Origin: Actinomycetota bacterium
Lineage (GTDB): Bacteria > Actinomycetota > Actinomycetes > Nanopelagicales > Nanopelagicaceae
Direction: 5' to 3'
NCBI GenBank assembly: GCA_947489605.1
Contig: CANLEG010000006.1
Location: 1-37,995 of the forward strand
Length of the DNA: 37,995 bases
Positions within the stretch are counted from its first letter, which is position 1. Every line of letters starts with the position of its first letter. The notes under the pieces are model-generated. The model was not told the origin of the DNA, searched no databases, and worked only from the letters and a program-made list of their open reading frames with translations. The position numbers and the translations under genes are program-made. This document shows positions 1-8,901 of the stretch, piece after piece.

Positions 1-2
1 GT

Positions 3-563
3 GATGGATATGGCGATCTTTCAGATATGGCTCGTTGGTATATCGGTGGGCTTCTAAAGCATGCACCTTCATTGCTTGCATTCACTAACCCAACAGTTAA
101 CTCATACCGTCGCTTAGTCCCAGGATACGAAGCACCAGTAAATCTTGTTTACTCAGCTCGTAACCGTTCTGCATGTATTCGTATCCCAATCACTGGTTCG
201 AATCCAAAGGCAAAGCGCATTGAATTCCGTTGTCCAGATCCGTCATCAAACCCATACCTAGCATTCGCCGCAATGCTTATGGCCGGACTAGATGGCATCC
301 AAAACAAGATCGAACCACCAAAGCCAGTCGATAAAGACTTGTATGAATTAGAAGGCGACGAAGCCGCTTCTATCCAACAAGTTCCAGGATCACTTGATGC
401 GGTGCTCGATAACCTAGAAGCTGATCACGAGTTCTTACTAAAGGGTGGCGTATTCACAAAGGATCTAATCGAAACTTGGATCACTTGGAAGCGTAAGGAA
501 GAAGTGGATTACGTCCGCTTGCGTCCACATCCAGCAGAGTTCGAGCTTTATTACGATCTCTAA
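3..563 (+). CDS. glnA: Glutamine synthetase type I, C-terminal part (5' truncated by window edge)
   Basis: Frame is open from position 3 ([22 protein letters not shown]...); [17 protein letters not shown] and [10 protein letters not shown] are classic GlnA motifs. Confidence 0.97.
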   Translation, partial: DGYGDLSDMARWYIGGLLKHAPSLLAFTNPTVNSYRRLVPGYEAPVNLVYSARNRSACIRIPITGSNPKAKRIEFRCPDPSSNPYLAFAAMLMAGLDGIQNKIEPPKPVDKDLYELEGDEAASIQQVPGSLDAVLDNLEADHEFLLKGGVFTKDLIETWITWKRKEEVDYVRLRPHPAEFELYYDL

Positions 564-574
564 GAATTACCGAA

Positions 575-606
575 AAGCCCTCCAAGGAATTGGGGGGCTT
601 TTTTCT
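575..606 (+). terminator. Rho-independent terminator after glnA
   Basis: AAGCCCTCC (575-583), loop AAGGAATT, GGGGGGCTT (592-600), then a T-rich tail. Confidence 0.85.
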
Positions 607-622
607 TTTAATAACAAATGAT

Positions 623-1369
623 TTAAAGCGAAAAACCCACGGGAAGCTCTAGGCGATTCTCACTCAGTAATTTTGAATCACCAAGAATTGTTTTAGTATC
701 CCCATCTGCAACAACAACGCCGCCAGATAAAATAATTGATCTCTCGCACAACTCGTAAGCATAAGGAATATCATGCGTAACCATTAAAGTTGTAATTTTT
801 AAATCGCGCAAAATATCTGCCAACTCTCTGCGACTTGCAGGATCAAGGTTTGAAGAAGGTTCATCCAAAACTAAAATCTCCGGTTTCATAGCAAGAACAG
901 TTGCAACTGCAACTCTTCGTCGCTGACCAAAAGAAAGATGATGAGGTGCGCGATCCTTAAATTCCAGCATTCCGACTTGTTGTAGAGCGGTATCGACGAT
1001 GCCCTCTAGCTCGGCTCCGCGTAATCCCATGTTGTAAGGGCCGAATGCGACATCCTCACCAACGGTCGGCATAAAGAGTTGGTCATCTGGATCTTGAAAC
1101 ACAATTCCAACTTTTGCCCGAATCTTGCTAAGGCTCGCCTTATCTTTTGCATCAACCAACGTTCCGGCAATCCAAACTTTTCCAACACTTGTTGGATGAA
1201 TTCCGTTTAAGTGAAGAACAAGGGTTGTCTTTCCTGCACCATTAGGCCCGAGTATCGCAACGCATTCGCCCTGTGAGACTTTTAGATTTACGCCAAAGAG
1301 CGCTTGATGCCCATCTGGATAAGCAAAAGCCAGGCCTTCAATTAGCAAACTTGGTGTTTCGTCACTCAT
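623..1369 (-). CDS. cbiO: Energy-coupling factor ABC transporter ATPase (CbiO-like)
   Basis: Walker A GPNGAGKTT, signature LSFGQRRRVAVA, Walker B ILVLDEPSSNLD; likely ATG at 1369 (MSDETPS). Confidence 0.9.
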   Translation of the reverse strand: MSDETPSLLIEGLAFAYPDGHQALFGVNLKVSQGECVAILGPNGAGKTTLVLHLNGIHPTSVGKVWIAGTLVDAKDKASLSKIRAKVGIVFQDPDDQLFMPTVGEDVAFGPYNMGLRGAELEGIVDTALQQVGMLEFKDRAPHHLSFGQRRRVAVATVLAMKPEILVLDEPSSNLDPASRRELADILRDLKITTLMVTHDIPYAYELCERSIILSGGVVVADGDTKTILGDSKLLSENRLELPVGFSL

Positions 1370-1371
1370 GT

Positions 1372-2187
1372 TTAACGGCTCCAAATCATGTTGGTAAAAA
1401 GAAATATAAGCAATGCGCAAGCAGGTAATGCGATAACAGAAAATCTTTGGAACTTAGTAATAACTGGTTTTTCCATGACTGGCATAACTCCTACATATCC
1501 TCGAGATAGCATCGCAAGATGCACTCGCTCTCCGCGCTCATAAGATCTAATAAACAGTGCACCAGCGGCTTGAGCCAAAATTTTCCAATCTGCAATACCT
1601 TTGGCTTCAAAGCCCCGAGATTGGCGAGCAACTTTCATACGTTCCATCTCATCACTTACAACATTTACATACCTCAGCATGAATGTAGCGATCTGCACCA
1701 TCAACGCAGGAAGACGCAAGGTCTCAAGTCCCCCAATAATTTCTCGAGCTTTTGTTGAACCCGAAAGCGTGATTGCAACAAGAAGTCCTAAAGTTCCCTT
1801 GGCAATAATTGCGGCACCAGCAAGGAGACCCTCCCGGTAAAGGCTTAATCCTAAGAGTTCAAATTTTTCGCCGGTTCCAAAGAAGGGCATTAAAAATGCA
1901 AATAGAACGAAGGGAATTTCCACTGTTGCCCGGGACAGAATCTTTTTAACTGGAAGTTTGGCAATAGCAAGCACAGTTCCGATTACTAGAAAATATCCAA
2001 TAAATGCTTGCCAATTTGAAATCGATGTGGCAACTCCAACAATAATGAAAAGCAGCCCTGCAACTATCTTTAAATGGGCAGGCAACGAATGCACTAATGA
2101 GTGGCGGTGAATATAAAGGCGCTCTCCTACATCATGACCGTGGTTATGGCCCTCGGAAAGGTATACAGTGCTGGTTTTCCCCGGCAA
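1372..2187 (-). CDS. cbiQ: ECF transporter T component, CbiQ-like, with His-rich N-terminus
   Basis: Multi-TM protein with the RSYERGERVHLAMLSRGY coupling motif; N-term GHNHGHD; adjacent to cbiO, PDGLE gene and cbiM. Confidence 0.9.
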   Translation of the reverse strand: MPGKTSTVYLSEGHNHGHDVGERLYIHRHSLVHSLPAHLKIVAGLLFIIVGVATSISNWQAFIGYFLVIGTVLAIAKLPVKKILSRATVEIPFVLFAFLMPFFGTGEKFELLGLSLYREGLLAGAAIIAKGTLGLLVAITLSGSTKAREIIGGLETLRLPALMVQIATFMLRYVNVVSDEMERMKVARQSRGFEAKGIADWKILAQAAGALFIRSYERGERVHLAMLSRGYVGVMPVMEKPVITKFQRFSVIALPACALLIFLFTNMIWSR

Positions 2188-2493
2188 TTACTTTTGCTTT
2201 TTTCTGCCAAGCGCCATGAATAAAACCACAGCAACAACACCGGTAGTAACTACTCCGATAGTTCCTGCCAAGCCAACGGAGAACCGTTCATTTTCTATTC
2301 CTGCAACACCGTAATCGGCAAGCGCCGAATCTGAATTCGCATGATCCTTTGCGCTATCCAAAAAGCCAATTTCTCCTGCCACTTTCTCAAGCCCGTCAGG
2401 TGAAGATGAAGCATAGAAAGAGAAGACCGCAGCCAAAACCAAGGCCGCTGCCAAGAAGATTAAATAAAACTTAAAGTCTTTCTTGGTTGACAT
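2188..2493 (-). CDS. PDGLE-domain / CbiN-like small membrane protein
   Basis: Two TM segments and SSPDGLEKVAGEIGF motif; located between cbiM and cbiQ. Confidence 0.85.
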   Translation of the reverse strand: MSTKKDFKFYLIFLAAALVLAAVFSFYASSSPDGLEKVAGEIGFLDSAKDHANSDSALADYGVAGIENERFSVGLAGTIGVVTTGVVAVVLFMALGRKKQK

Positions 2494-3168
2494 TTAAATC
2501 CCCTTAATCACAAGCTTGGTTTCATTGCTCTTCCAGCCATGAACCAGATCTGATCGACTTGCCATGATTGCGCTAATGGTTAGACCGGTAATTAGTGCTT
2601 CACCAATTCCGATAACTATGTGAGTTCCGATCATCGCCGTGAAAACTGAAGTCAAAGAGAAAGTTGCATTTCCACCAAGTGCGTATTGCACAACAAACCC
2701 AAACGCTGCCGCTGGAACCGAAATTAGTCCACCAATAGCACCGGCGAGCGCAACTGATGATTTACGTTTTGGGAGAAGTCGCTTAACGATTAGATAAGTT
2801 CCGTAACCAACCCAAACCCCTATAACTGCAATATTGAAAATGTTTAAACCAATCGCACTTAATCCGCCATCAGCAAACAAGAATCCTTGCATCAGCAGAA
2901 CAACGGTAAGAGCCAAAGTGGCAGCCCATGGCCCTACAAGCACTGCGGCTAACGCACCACCAAGTAAATGTCCGCTTGTTCCGGCACCAACTGGGAAGTT
3001 CAACATTTGCACTGCAAAAATAAACACAGCCGTCAGTCCAGCTAATGGGGCACTTTTGTCGTCAAGCTCTTTTCTCGCGCCCTTGAGAGAAACACCAACA
3101 CAAATGGCTGCTGCCCCAGCAAAAATTGCCGAGGTTTGAAGATCGATAAATCCATCAGGGATGTGCAC
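2494..3168 (-). CDS. cbiM: CbiM/NikM substrate-specific component of cobalt/nickel ECF transporter
   Basis: N-term HIPDGFID; GTG at 3168 gives the family-typical Met-His N-terminus (track ORF starts at TTG 3174). Confidence 0.9.
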   Translation of the reverse strand: MHIPDGFIDLQTSAIFAGAAAICVGVSLKGARKELDDKSAPLAGLTAVFIFAVQMLNFPVGAGTSGHLLGGALAAVLVGPWAATLALTVVLLMQGFLFADGGLSAIGLNIFNIAVIGVWVGYGTYLIVKRLLPKRKSSVALAGAIGGLISVPAAAFGFVVQYALGGNATFSLTSVFTAMIGTHIVIGIGEALITGLTISAIMASRSDLVHGWKSNETKLVIKGI

Positions 3169-3174
3169 ATCCAA

Positions 3175-3180
3175 ATTTTA
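3175..3180 (-). promoter_or_regulatory. -10 hexamer TAAAAT, 6 nt before cbiM GTG
   Basis: TAAAAT-TTGGAT-GTGCAC on minus strand. Confidence 0.6.
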
Positions 3181-3265
3181 TTGCAAGTAATTCGCATCTG
3201 CAACTTGAAAGCGAAGTGTTATGGCCGGGGAAATTGGGCTCCCTTATGTGTGGGAGTATCGCTTA

Positions 3266-4864
3266 GTGATTGCCACTCAAAGCGTTGAACTCCGAGCTGG
3301 CGCAAGACTCTTAGTTAAAGATGTCGCAGTCCGAATAAATAGCGGTGACCGCATCGGATTCGTTGGGCGAAATGGTGCTGGCAAATCAACCCTCGCAAAA
3401 TGCTTAGCCGGTGAAATACTTCCTGCAGGTGGCCAGATAACACGCACTGGAACCATCGGATATCTCCCCCAAGATCCACGAACTGGCGATCAAGAAGAAT
3501 CAGTTATAAATCGAATTCTTTCGGCACGCGGCTTAGACCAAATAGTTGTACGAATGCGCAAAGCCGAAGAAGCCATGGCAACTGCAACTCCCGAAGAATT
3601 AGAACTTGCACTCGAACGCTATGCCCGCGTTGACAGCGAATTCAATGCAGCTGGCGGATATGGCGCATCGGCCGAAGCAGAATCAATTGCAACAAACCTG
3701 GGATTACCAGAACGATTATTTGAAGAACCTATTCAAGTTCTATCTGGTGGTCAACGTCGCCGCGTTGAACTTGCCCGCCTGCTATTTAGTGGCGCCGAAA
3801 CACTTCTACTTGATGAACCCACAAACCACCTGGATGCTGAATCCATTAACTGGTTGCGCGATTACTTGACAAAATATTCTGGCGGCCTAGTTGTTATTTC
3901 TCACGATGTTGCCTTGATCGAAACAGTTGTGAACAAGGTTTTCTATATCGATGCAAACCGAAATGTTATCGACGTCTACAACATGGGCTGGAAGAAATAT
4001 TTACTGCAGCGTGAAGCTGATGAGCATCGACGCAAGAAAGAACGTGCCAACGCCGAGAAAAAGGCTGAAATTTTGCAGAAGCAGGGCGAGAAGATGCGCG
4101 CTAAAGCTTCTAAGGCAACTGCCGCTCAGGGAATGTTACGTCGCGCCGAATCACTTATCTCTAATCTCGAAGATGTTCGTAAATCAGACAAAGTTGCAAA
4201 GCTTCGCTTTCCTACCCCAGCGCCTTGCGGCAAGACGCCGCTTATGGCAACTGGTTTAAGTAAGTCTTACGGCTCGCTAGAAATCTTTACCGATGTCGAT
4301 CTAGCAATCGATCGATCTTCTCGCGTTGTAATTCTTGGGCTTAACGGTGCAGGTAAAACAACTTTGCTAAGCATTCTTGGTGGAACAAATGAATCGGATA
4401 CTGGCGAAATTTTGCCGGGCCACGGTTTAAAAGTTGGTTACTACACCCAGGAGCATGAATCACTTGATTTCGAGCGAACCGTTCTAGAAAATATGTTGTC
4501 TGCTGGTGAAAAAATTAGCGAACAACAAGCCCGCCAAACTCTTGGTTCTTTCTTATTCTCTGGCGATGACGTGCAAAAGCCAGTAAAGGTTTTAAGTGGT
4601 GGCGAGCGAACTCGATTGGCATTAGCTACTTTGGTAGTTGGCTCTGCAAATGTTTTGTTACTTGATGAACCAACAAACAACTTAGACCCAGCATCACGCG
4701 AAGAGATTCTCGCTGCCCTCGGAGAATATCAAGGCGCTGTGGTTCTGGTAAGCCACGATGTCGGCGCTGTTCAAGCCCTTAAACCAGAGCGAGTTTTATT
4801 ACTTCCAGATGGCGATGAAGATTTATGGGGCAATCAGTATTTGGAACTAATTGCCCTCGAATAA
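3266..4864 (+). CDS. ABC-F family ATP-binding protein (two nucleotide-binding domains)
   Basis: Two Walker A sites (GRNGAGKST, GLNGAGKTT) and two LSGGQ/LSGGE signatures, no TM; likely start GTG 3266 inside ORF 3221..4864. Confidence 0.88.
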   Translation: MIATQSVELRAGARLLVKDVAVRINSGDRIGFVGRNGAGKSTLAKCLAGEILPAGGQITRTGTIGYLPQDPRTGDQEESVINRILSARGLDQIVVRMRKAEEAMATATPEELELALERYARVDSEFNAAGGYGASAEAESIATNLGLPERLFEEPIQVLSGGQRRRVELARLLFSGAETLLLDEPTNHLDAESINWLRDYLTKYSGGLVVISHDVALIETVVNKVFYIDANRNVIDVYNMGWKKYLLQREADEHRRKKERANAEKKAEILQKQGEKMRAKASKATAAQGMLRRAESLISNLEDVRKSDKVAKLRFPTPAPCGKTPLMATGLSKSYGSLEIFTDVDLAIDRSSRVVILGLNGAGKTTLLSILGGTNESDTGEILPGHGLKVGYYTQEHESLDFERTVLENMLSAGEKISEQQARQTLGSFLFSGDDVQKPVKVLSGGERTRLALATLVVGSANVLLLDEPTNNLDPASREEILAALGEYQGAVVLVSHDVGAVQALKPERVLLLPDGDEDLWGNQYLELIALE

Positions 4865-4880
4865 AATCTAACTCAGTTAA

Positions 4881-6191
4881 TTATGAACGAAGTGCTACCG
4901 CAAATGCGCGGAAATCTTCAACAAGTAAGTCAATCTCTTTCTGACCATGTGCCAGAGAAATCAACCACTGCTCATCTAAGCCCGGAGGCGTAATGATTCC
5001 GCGGTTCATTGACCAGAGCCAAGAAAGTTCCGCAATCGCAAAGTCTGTTGCCTTGTAATCACGGTAATTGCGAACTGGATCCTTTGACCAAGTTACGCAA
5101 CCTTTAACTCCAAAGCCAACTGTGTGTGCCGGAAGTTGGAATTCTTCGATGATGTCAGTGATGCGATCCAGTGCTTGCTTATTGAAAGCTTCTGCCGTTG
5201 CGAGTGCTTCTTCAGTACACAAACGATCCATTGCACGAAGCCCAGCCATTGCAAGTGGGTTACCGTTGAATGTTCCGAAGTGTGCCATTGCACCTTTTGT
5301 TATTGTGTCCATAATTTCTGCTTTGCCACCAAATGCAGCGAGCGGAAGTCCCCCACCGATTGATTTAGCAAGGCAGATTAAATCTGGTTGAACACCAATG
5401 CGATGTGCTGCGCCACGTGGGCCAGCAGTAAGGCCAGTTTTAACTTCATCAAAAATTAGAACGATGTTGTACTTGGTACAGAGTTCGCGAACACCGGCTA
5501 AGTAGCCAGCATCAGGTAGAACGATTCCCAAGTTTTCAAGAACTGGTTCAAGAATGAAGCAGGCAATCGATTCGTGATCGCGAGCAAAAACTTTTTCAAG
5601 TGCAGGTAAATTGTTGAAAGGAACTACAAAAACAACTCCAACATTTATACCCTTACCTACGACTGGGTTTGGCTCTTCTGGGTTTCCTGCTAAATCAAGA
5701 TCCGGTTTTGCTGAAACTGTAAGGGGGTCGTAGCTACCGTGGTAACCACCCTCCAACTTAACGATTGCAGATTTGCCGTTATAAGCCTTGGCAGTACGAA
5801 CTGCATACATGGTGGCTTCAGTGCCAGAATTTGCGAAACGAACCTTGTCGATTTCAAATCGCTTACATAAACGCTCCGCGCCATCGCGAGAGATCGGGGA
5901 CGGAGTAACAAATAACATTCCGCCTTCAAGAGCTGCTTTGGTTTCGGCAATTACTTCTTCATTCAAGTGACCGGCAAGCATTGCGCCGAAGCCCATTGAA
6001 AGATCTAGCAGTTGTCGACCATCAACATCAGTCATCCACGCACCCTTAGCTGACACGACGCTAATTGGATATGGATCCCAGTATTGGAAGCTTGAAGTTA
6101 CGCCAAGTGGCGAGGAGTCTTTAGCAATAGTGCTTTCAACACCTGAAGCAAAAGTTGATTTTGTAAATAACGCCCACTCGGCAGCCATCAT
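4881..6191 (-). CDS. Class III (PLP) aminotransferase, glutamate-1-semialdehyde-aminomutase-like
   Basis: FANSGTEATMYAVRTAKAYNGK, LIFDEVKTG, LAKSIGGGLPLAAFGG motifs. Confidence 0.88.
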   Translation of the reverse strand: MMAAEWALFTKSTFASGVESTIAKDSSPLGVTSSFQYWDPYPISVVSAKGAWMTDVDGRQLLDLSMGFGAMLAGHLNEEVIAETKAALEGGMLFVTPSPISRDGAERLCKRFEIDKVRFANSGTEATMYAVRTAKAYNGKSAIVKLEGGYHGSYDPLTVSAKPDLDLAGNPEEPNPVVGKGINVGVVFVVPFNNLPALEKVFARDHESIACFILEPVLENLGIVLPDAGYLAGVRELCTKYNIVLIFDEVKTGLTAGPRGAAHRIGVQPDLICLAKSIGGGLPLAAFGGKAEIMDTITKGAMAHFGTFNGNPLAMAGLRAMDRLCTEEALATAEAFNKQALDRITDIIEEFQLPAHTVGFGVKGCVTWSKDPVRNYRDYKATDFAIAELSWLWSMNRGIITPPGLDEQWLISLAHGQKEIDLLVEDFRAFAVALRS

Positions 6192-6513
6192 CTCTTTAAT
6201 TTTTTCAGATGAGATTGGAGTTACAACGTTGGGGGTCTTGCGGAAAGTCTGAGGTTCTAGAGTTCAGGTCATTTTGGAAAGAAGTACCTTTTGTTGGATG
6301 GCTCGCTAGCTTTCAGCGAATCCCTTTTGGGTACGAGCTCCTTTGTTTGGTAGAAAACTTGGTAGTTTTCTTATAGAGGCGAAGGTATCAGGGAATGCCA
6401 AAAAACGCACTAATAGGCTGACTTCATGCGTGTTGACCCCTCATATTTTGGACAATTTTTGAAGAATTTTCAAAATTTCGTCCTTTTTAAATTTTTTAGG
6501 ACATTATTAGCCG
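6192..6513. other. Long divergent non-coding region, possible structured leader(s)/regulatory region
   Basis: 322 bp without a convincing ORF; contains GAAAAC-TTGGTA-GTTTTC (6353-6370), a nested GCTCG...CGAGC element at about 6300-6339, and GGAC/GTCC inverted repeats 6450-6502. Confidence 0.45.
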
Positions 6514-7251
6514 ATGTCCACATCCAACGTAAAAACTATTTTGGCAATACAAAATGATGAAACTGATCCCCCACATTTAGTTGGCCGTTGGTTAATGGAA
6601 CTTGGATTTGAAATAAAAATATTGCGTGCATATGCCGGAGAAAGTGTTCCTAGCGCTGTTCCTGAAAATATCGCGGGTGTAATTCCACTTGGTGGTCACA
6701 TGGGTGCACTTGATGATCACGTTGCACCTTGGCTTCCTAACGAACGTGCACTTTTAGCAGATGCGATTGCTAGAAACATTCCAGTCTTTGCAATCTGTTT
6801 AGGCACGCAATTACTTGCTGCTGCAATCGGTGGGAAAGTGACACGAGCAAAAATTGTTGAGATTGGTGCAAAAGAAATTTTTCCAAGTGACGCAGCAGCA
6901 TCGGATGCAATTTTCAATTTTTCTGGTTCACTTCCTGTAACTCAATGGCACGAAGATGAGGTTTCAGTTCTTCCGCCCGGCGCAGTTACCCTGGCTAGTA
7001 GCCCTGCTTGTGCGAACCAGATTTATCGAGTTGGCGAGAATTCATATGGTGTTCAGTTCCATCCAGAAGCCGATTTAGGAATTGTCGCCAAATGGGAAGA
7101 ACATGCAGATAACGCATTTCAAACCTCCGGAATAACTTCAGCGTTACCCGAATACCAAGCTAAGGTCGATGAAATCACCGCTACCTGGCGACCATTTATT
7201 CAGGCCTGGGGCGCGAAAGTTTTATCACAGGACCGATTCATTAAGTATTAG
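6514..7251 (+). CDS. Class I glutamine amidotransferase (GMP synthase-like GATase)
   Basis: Nucleophile Cys in FAICLGTQLLAAAIGG and QFHPEAD His-Glu motif. Confidence 0.9.
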   Translation: MSTSNVKTILAIQNDETDPPHLVGRWLMELGFEIKILRAYAGESVPSAVPENIAGVIPLGGHMGALDDHVAPWLPNERALLADAIARNIPVFAICLGTQLLAAAIGGKVTRAKIVEIGAKEIFPSDAAASDAIFNFSGSLPVTQWHEDEVSVLPPGAVTLASSPACANQIYRVGENSYGVQFHPEADLGIVAKWEEHADNAFQTSGITSALPEYQAKVDEITATWRPFIQAWGAKVLSQDRFIKY

Positions 7252-8078
7252 TCTAGAAAGAAATCAAGCAAGAAATCTGTTGTCCCTGGCTTCACTGAAT
7301 ACTTCTCTAAATCAGTTATGCCTTCGGACGCTAAAACTTCATCATCAATAAAGAAATTTCCAGTAGTTGTTTTTGAATCACGATTTAGGATTATGTAAGC
7401 GGTATCAGAGAGAATTTCGGGCTTGCGACAGAAATCGGTATCGACGCCAGGAATCATTTGAAGCGCCGCGGTATCAATTGCAGTCCGAGGCCAGAGCGCA
7501 TTTACCGCAATTCCATCTCGCTTAAATTCTTCAGCCATTCCTAGAACGCACATACTCATTCCATATTTAGACATTGTGTAAGCCACATGGTTCTTAAACC
7601 ATTTAGGACTCATCGAAAGTGGCGGTGACAAGGTAAGAATGTGTGGATTGCGGCCAGCCTTCGCACTTTCACGAAGATATGGAATGACTGCTTGTGAAGT
7701 CAAGAAGGTGCCACGAACATTTACATCAAACATCAAATCAAAACGCTTAGCGGCAGTTTTCTCTGTTGGGGTTAAGTTGATAGCACTGGCATTGTTGATG
7801 AGAATATCTAGCCCACCAAATTGTTCTGCCGCTTTAGCGACTGCGGCGACCACTGCATCTTCATCGCGAATATCGCACTGGATTGGCAGGGCCGTTCCCC
7901 CAGCAGCTTCAATCTCTTTTGCCGCAGAGAAAATAGTTCCAGGTAACTTTGGGTTCTCTTCAGCCGTTTTTGCGGCAATCGCAATGTTGGCCCCATCAGC
8001 CGCGGCTCGTAGCGCGATTGCAAGTCCGATTCCGCGTGAGCCTCCGGTTATGAATATTCTCTTTCCAGCTAGCGACAT
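7248..8078 (-). CDS. SDR-family NAD(P)-dependent oxidoreductase (HSDL2-like)
   Basis: TGGSRGIG, NNAS, YTMSKYGMS motifs; HSDL2-type EENPKLPGTI segment. Confidence 0.9.
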   Translation of the reverse strand: MSLAGKRIFITGGSRGIGLAIALRAAADGANIAIAAKTAEENPKLPGTIFSAAKEIEAAGGTALPIQCDIRDEDAVVAAVAKAAEQFGGLDILINNASAINLTPTEKTAAKRFDLMFDVNVRGTFLTSQAVIPYLRESAKAGRNPHILTLSPPLSMSPKWFKNHVAYTMSKYGMSMCVLGMAEEFKRDGIAVNALWPRTAIDTAALQMIPGVDTDFCRKPEILSDTAYIILNRDSKTTTGNFFIDDEVLASEGITDLEKYSVKPGTTDFLLDFFLD

Positions 8079-8080
8079 CT

Positions 8081-8827
8081 CTACCCTTTTGATTTTTTCT
8101 CGAGAAATTTCATAAATGCAATCTGTGCTTCATCCGATTCCAACGCGATTCTAAATAGTTCGCTCTCGGCTTCCATGACCATTGCTACCGCTTGATGGTG
8201 TCCACTCTTGAGTAACGCTTTGGTATTTATAATTGATGTTGGTGGTTGATTAGCAATTACTTCGGCAACTTCTAGCGCCTTTGCAAGTGGGTCAGAAGTT
8301 AATTCATTAACCAAGCGCATCTCGTGTGCCTCGGTTCCAGTAAAATTGCGACCAGTCAAGAAAATTTCTGATGCAATTACATGCCCAACAAGTCTTGGGA
8401 AGAGCAATGATGAACCAGCTTCAGGGACTAGGCCTAATGAGACAAATGGCATCGATAATTTCGCATCTGCAGTTGCATAAACCAAATCACAATGCATCAA
8501 CATTGTTGTTCCAATTCCAACCGCATTGCCGTGGACTGCAGCAATCAACGGTTTTGGGAAATCATGGAGAATTGATAGGAACTGCATAACCGGAGAATCT
8601 GGTCCGGTTGGCGGGGTATCCATAAAATCTAAAATGTCATTTCCACCAGTAAAGGCGTTTCCGGCACCAGAAATAACAACAACCCTGATGTCGAAATCAT
8701 CTTTTGCTGAATTCAAAGCCTTAGCAAGATCGGAATACATCGCTGGGGTGAGCGCATTTTTTTTCTCAGGGCGATCTAACATGAGATGCATGACTTGGCC
8801 CAATTTATTGCTCGAAATATTACCCAT
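8081..8827 (-). CDS. Enoyl-CoA hydratase/isomerase
   Basis: LDRPEKKNALTPAM, AGNAFTGGNDI, LVPEAGSSLLFPRLVG motifs. Confidence 0.9.
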   Translation of the reverse strand: MGNISSNKLGQVMHLMLDRPEKKNALTPAMYSDLAKALNSAKDDFDIRVVVISGAGNAFTGGNDILDFMDTPPTGPDSPVMQFLSILHDFPKPLIAAVHGNAVGIGTTMLMHCDLVYATADAKLSMPFVSLGLVPEAGSSLLFPRLVGHVIASEIFLTGRNFTGTEAHEMRLVNELTSDPLAKALEVAEVIANQPPTSIINTKALLKSGHHQAVAMVMEAESELFRIALESDEAQIAFMKFLEKKSKG

Positions 8828-8833
8828 TGGGGC

Positions 8834-8839
8834 AGTTTA
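8834..8839 (-). promoter_or_regulatory. -10 hexamer TAAACT, 6 nt before enoyl-CoA hydratase ATG
   Basis: TAAACT-GCCCCA-ATG. Confidence 0.6.
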
Positions 8840-8901
8840 TGGTGAACAATCAATATTTCAAAGGATGTTTCTAATGTCGGAGAGGACTTAGGTAATCCAA
8901 T

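Noticed and set aside
1519-1840. Plus-strand ORFs 1519..1758 and 1601..1840
   Set aside because: Shadow ORFs antisense to cbiQ with no domain-like sequence.
3169-3265. Cobalamin riboswitch upstream of the cbi operon
   Set aside because: Less than 100 bp between divergent starts and the promoter appears leaderless; no B12-box-like sequence recognised.
3221-3265. N-terminal extension of the ABC-F ORF (MAGEIGLPYVWEYRL)
   Set aside because: Lies in the divergent promoter region; family N-terminus fits GTG 3266 better, although no clear -10 box was found for it.
6192-6513. Weak resemblances to SRP RNA (CAGGTC...GGAAAGAAG), RNase P (CGGAAAGTC) and glycine/glutamine riboswitch words (CGAAGG)
   Set aside because: Only short word matches; the conserved core partners (for example AGCAGCC for SRP, ACAGAA for RNase P, tandem aptamer for glycine) are not present. 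An Infernal search is needed.
7639-8115. 158-aa plus-strand ORF
   Set aside because: Antisense shadow of the SDR gene; low-complexity Ala/Ser-rich composition.
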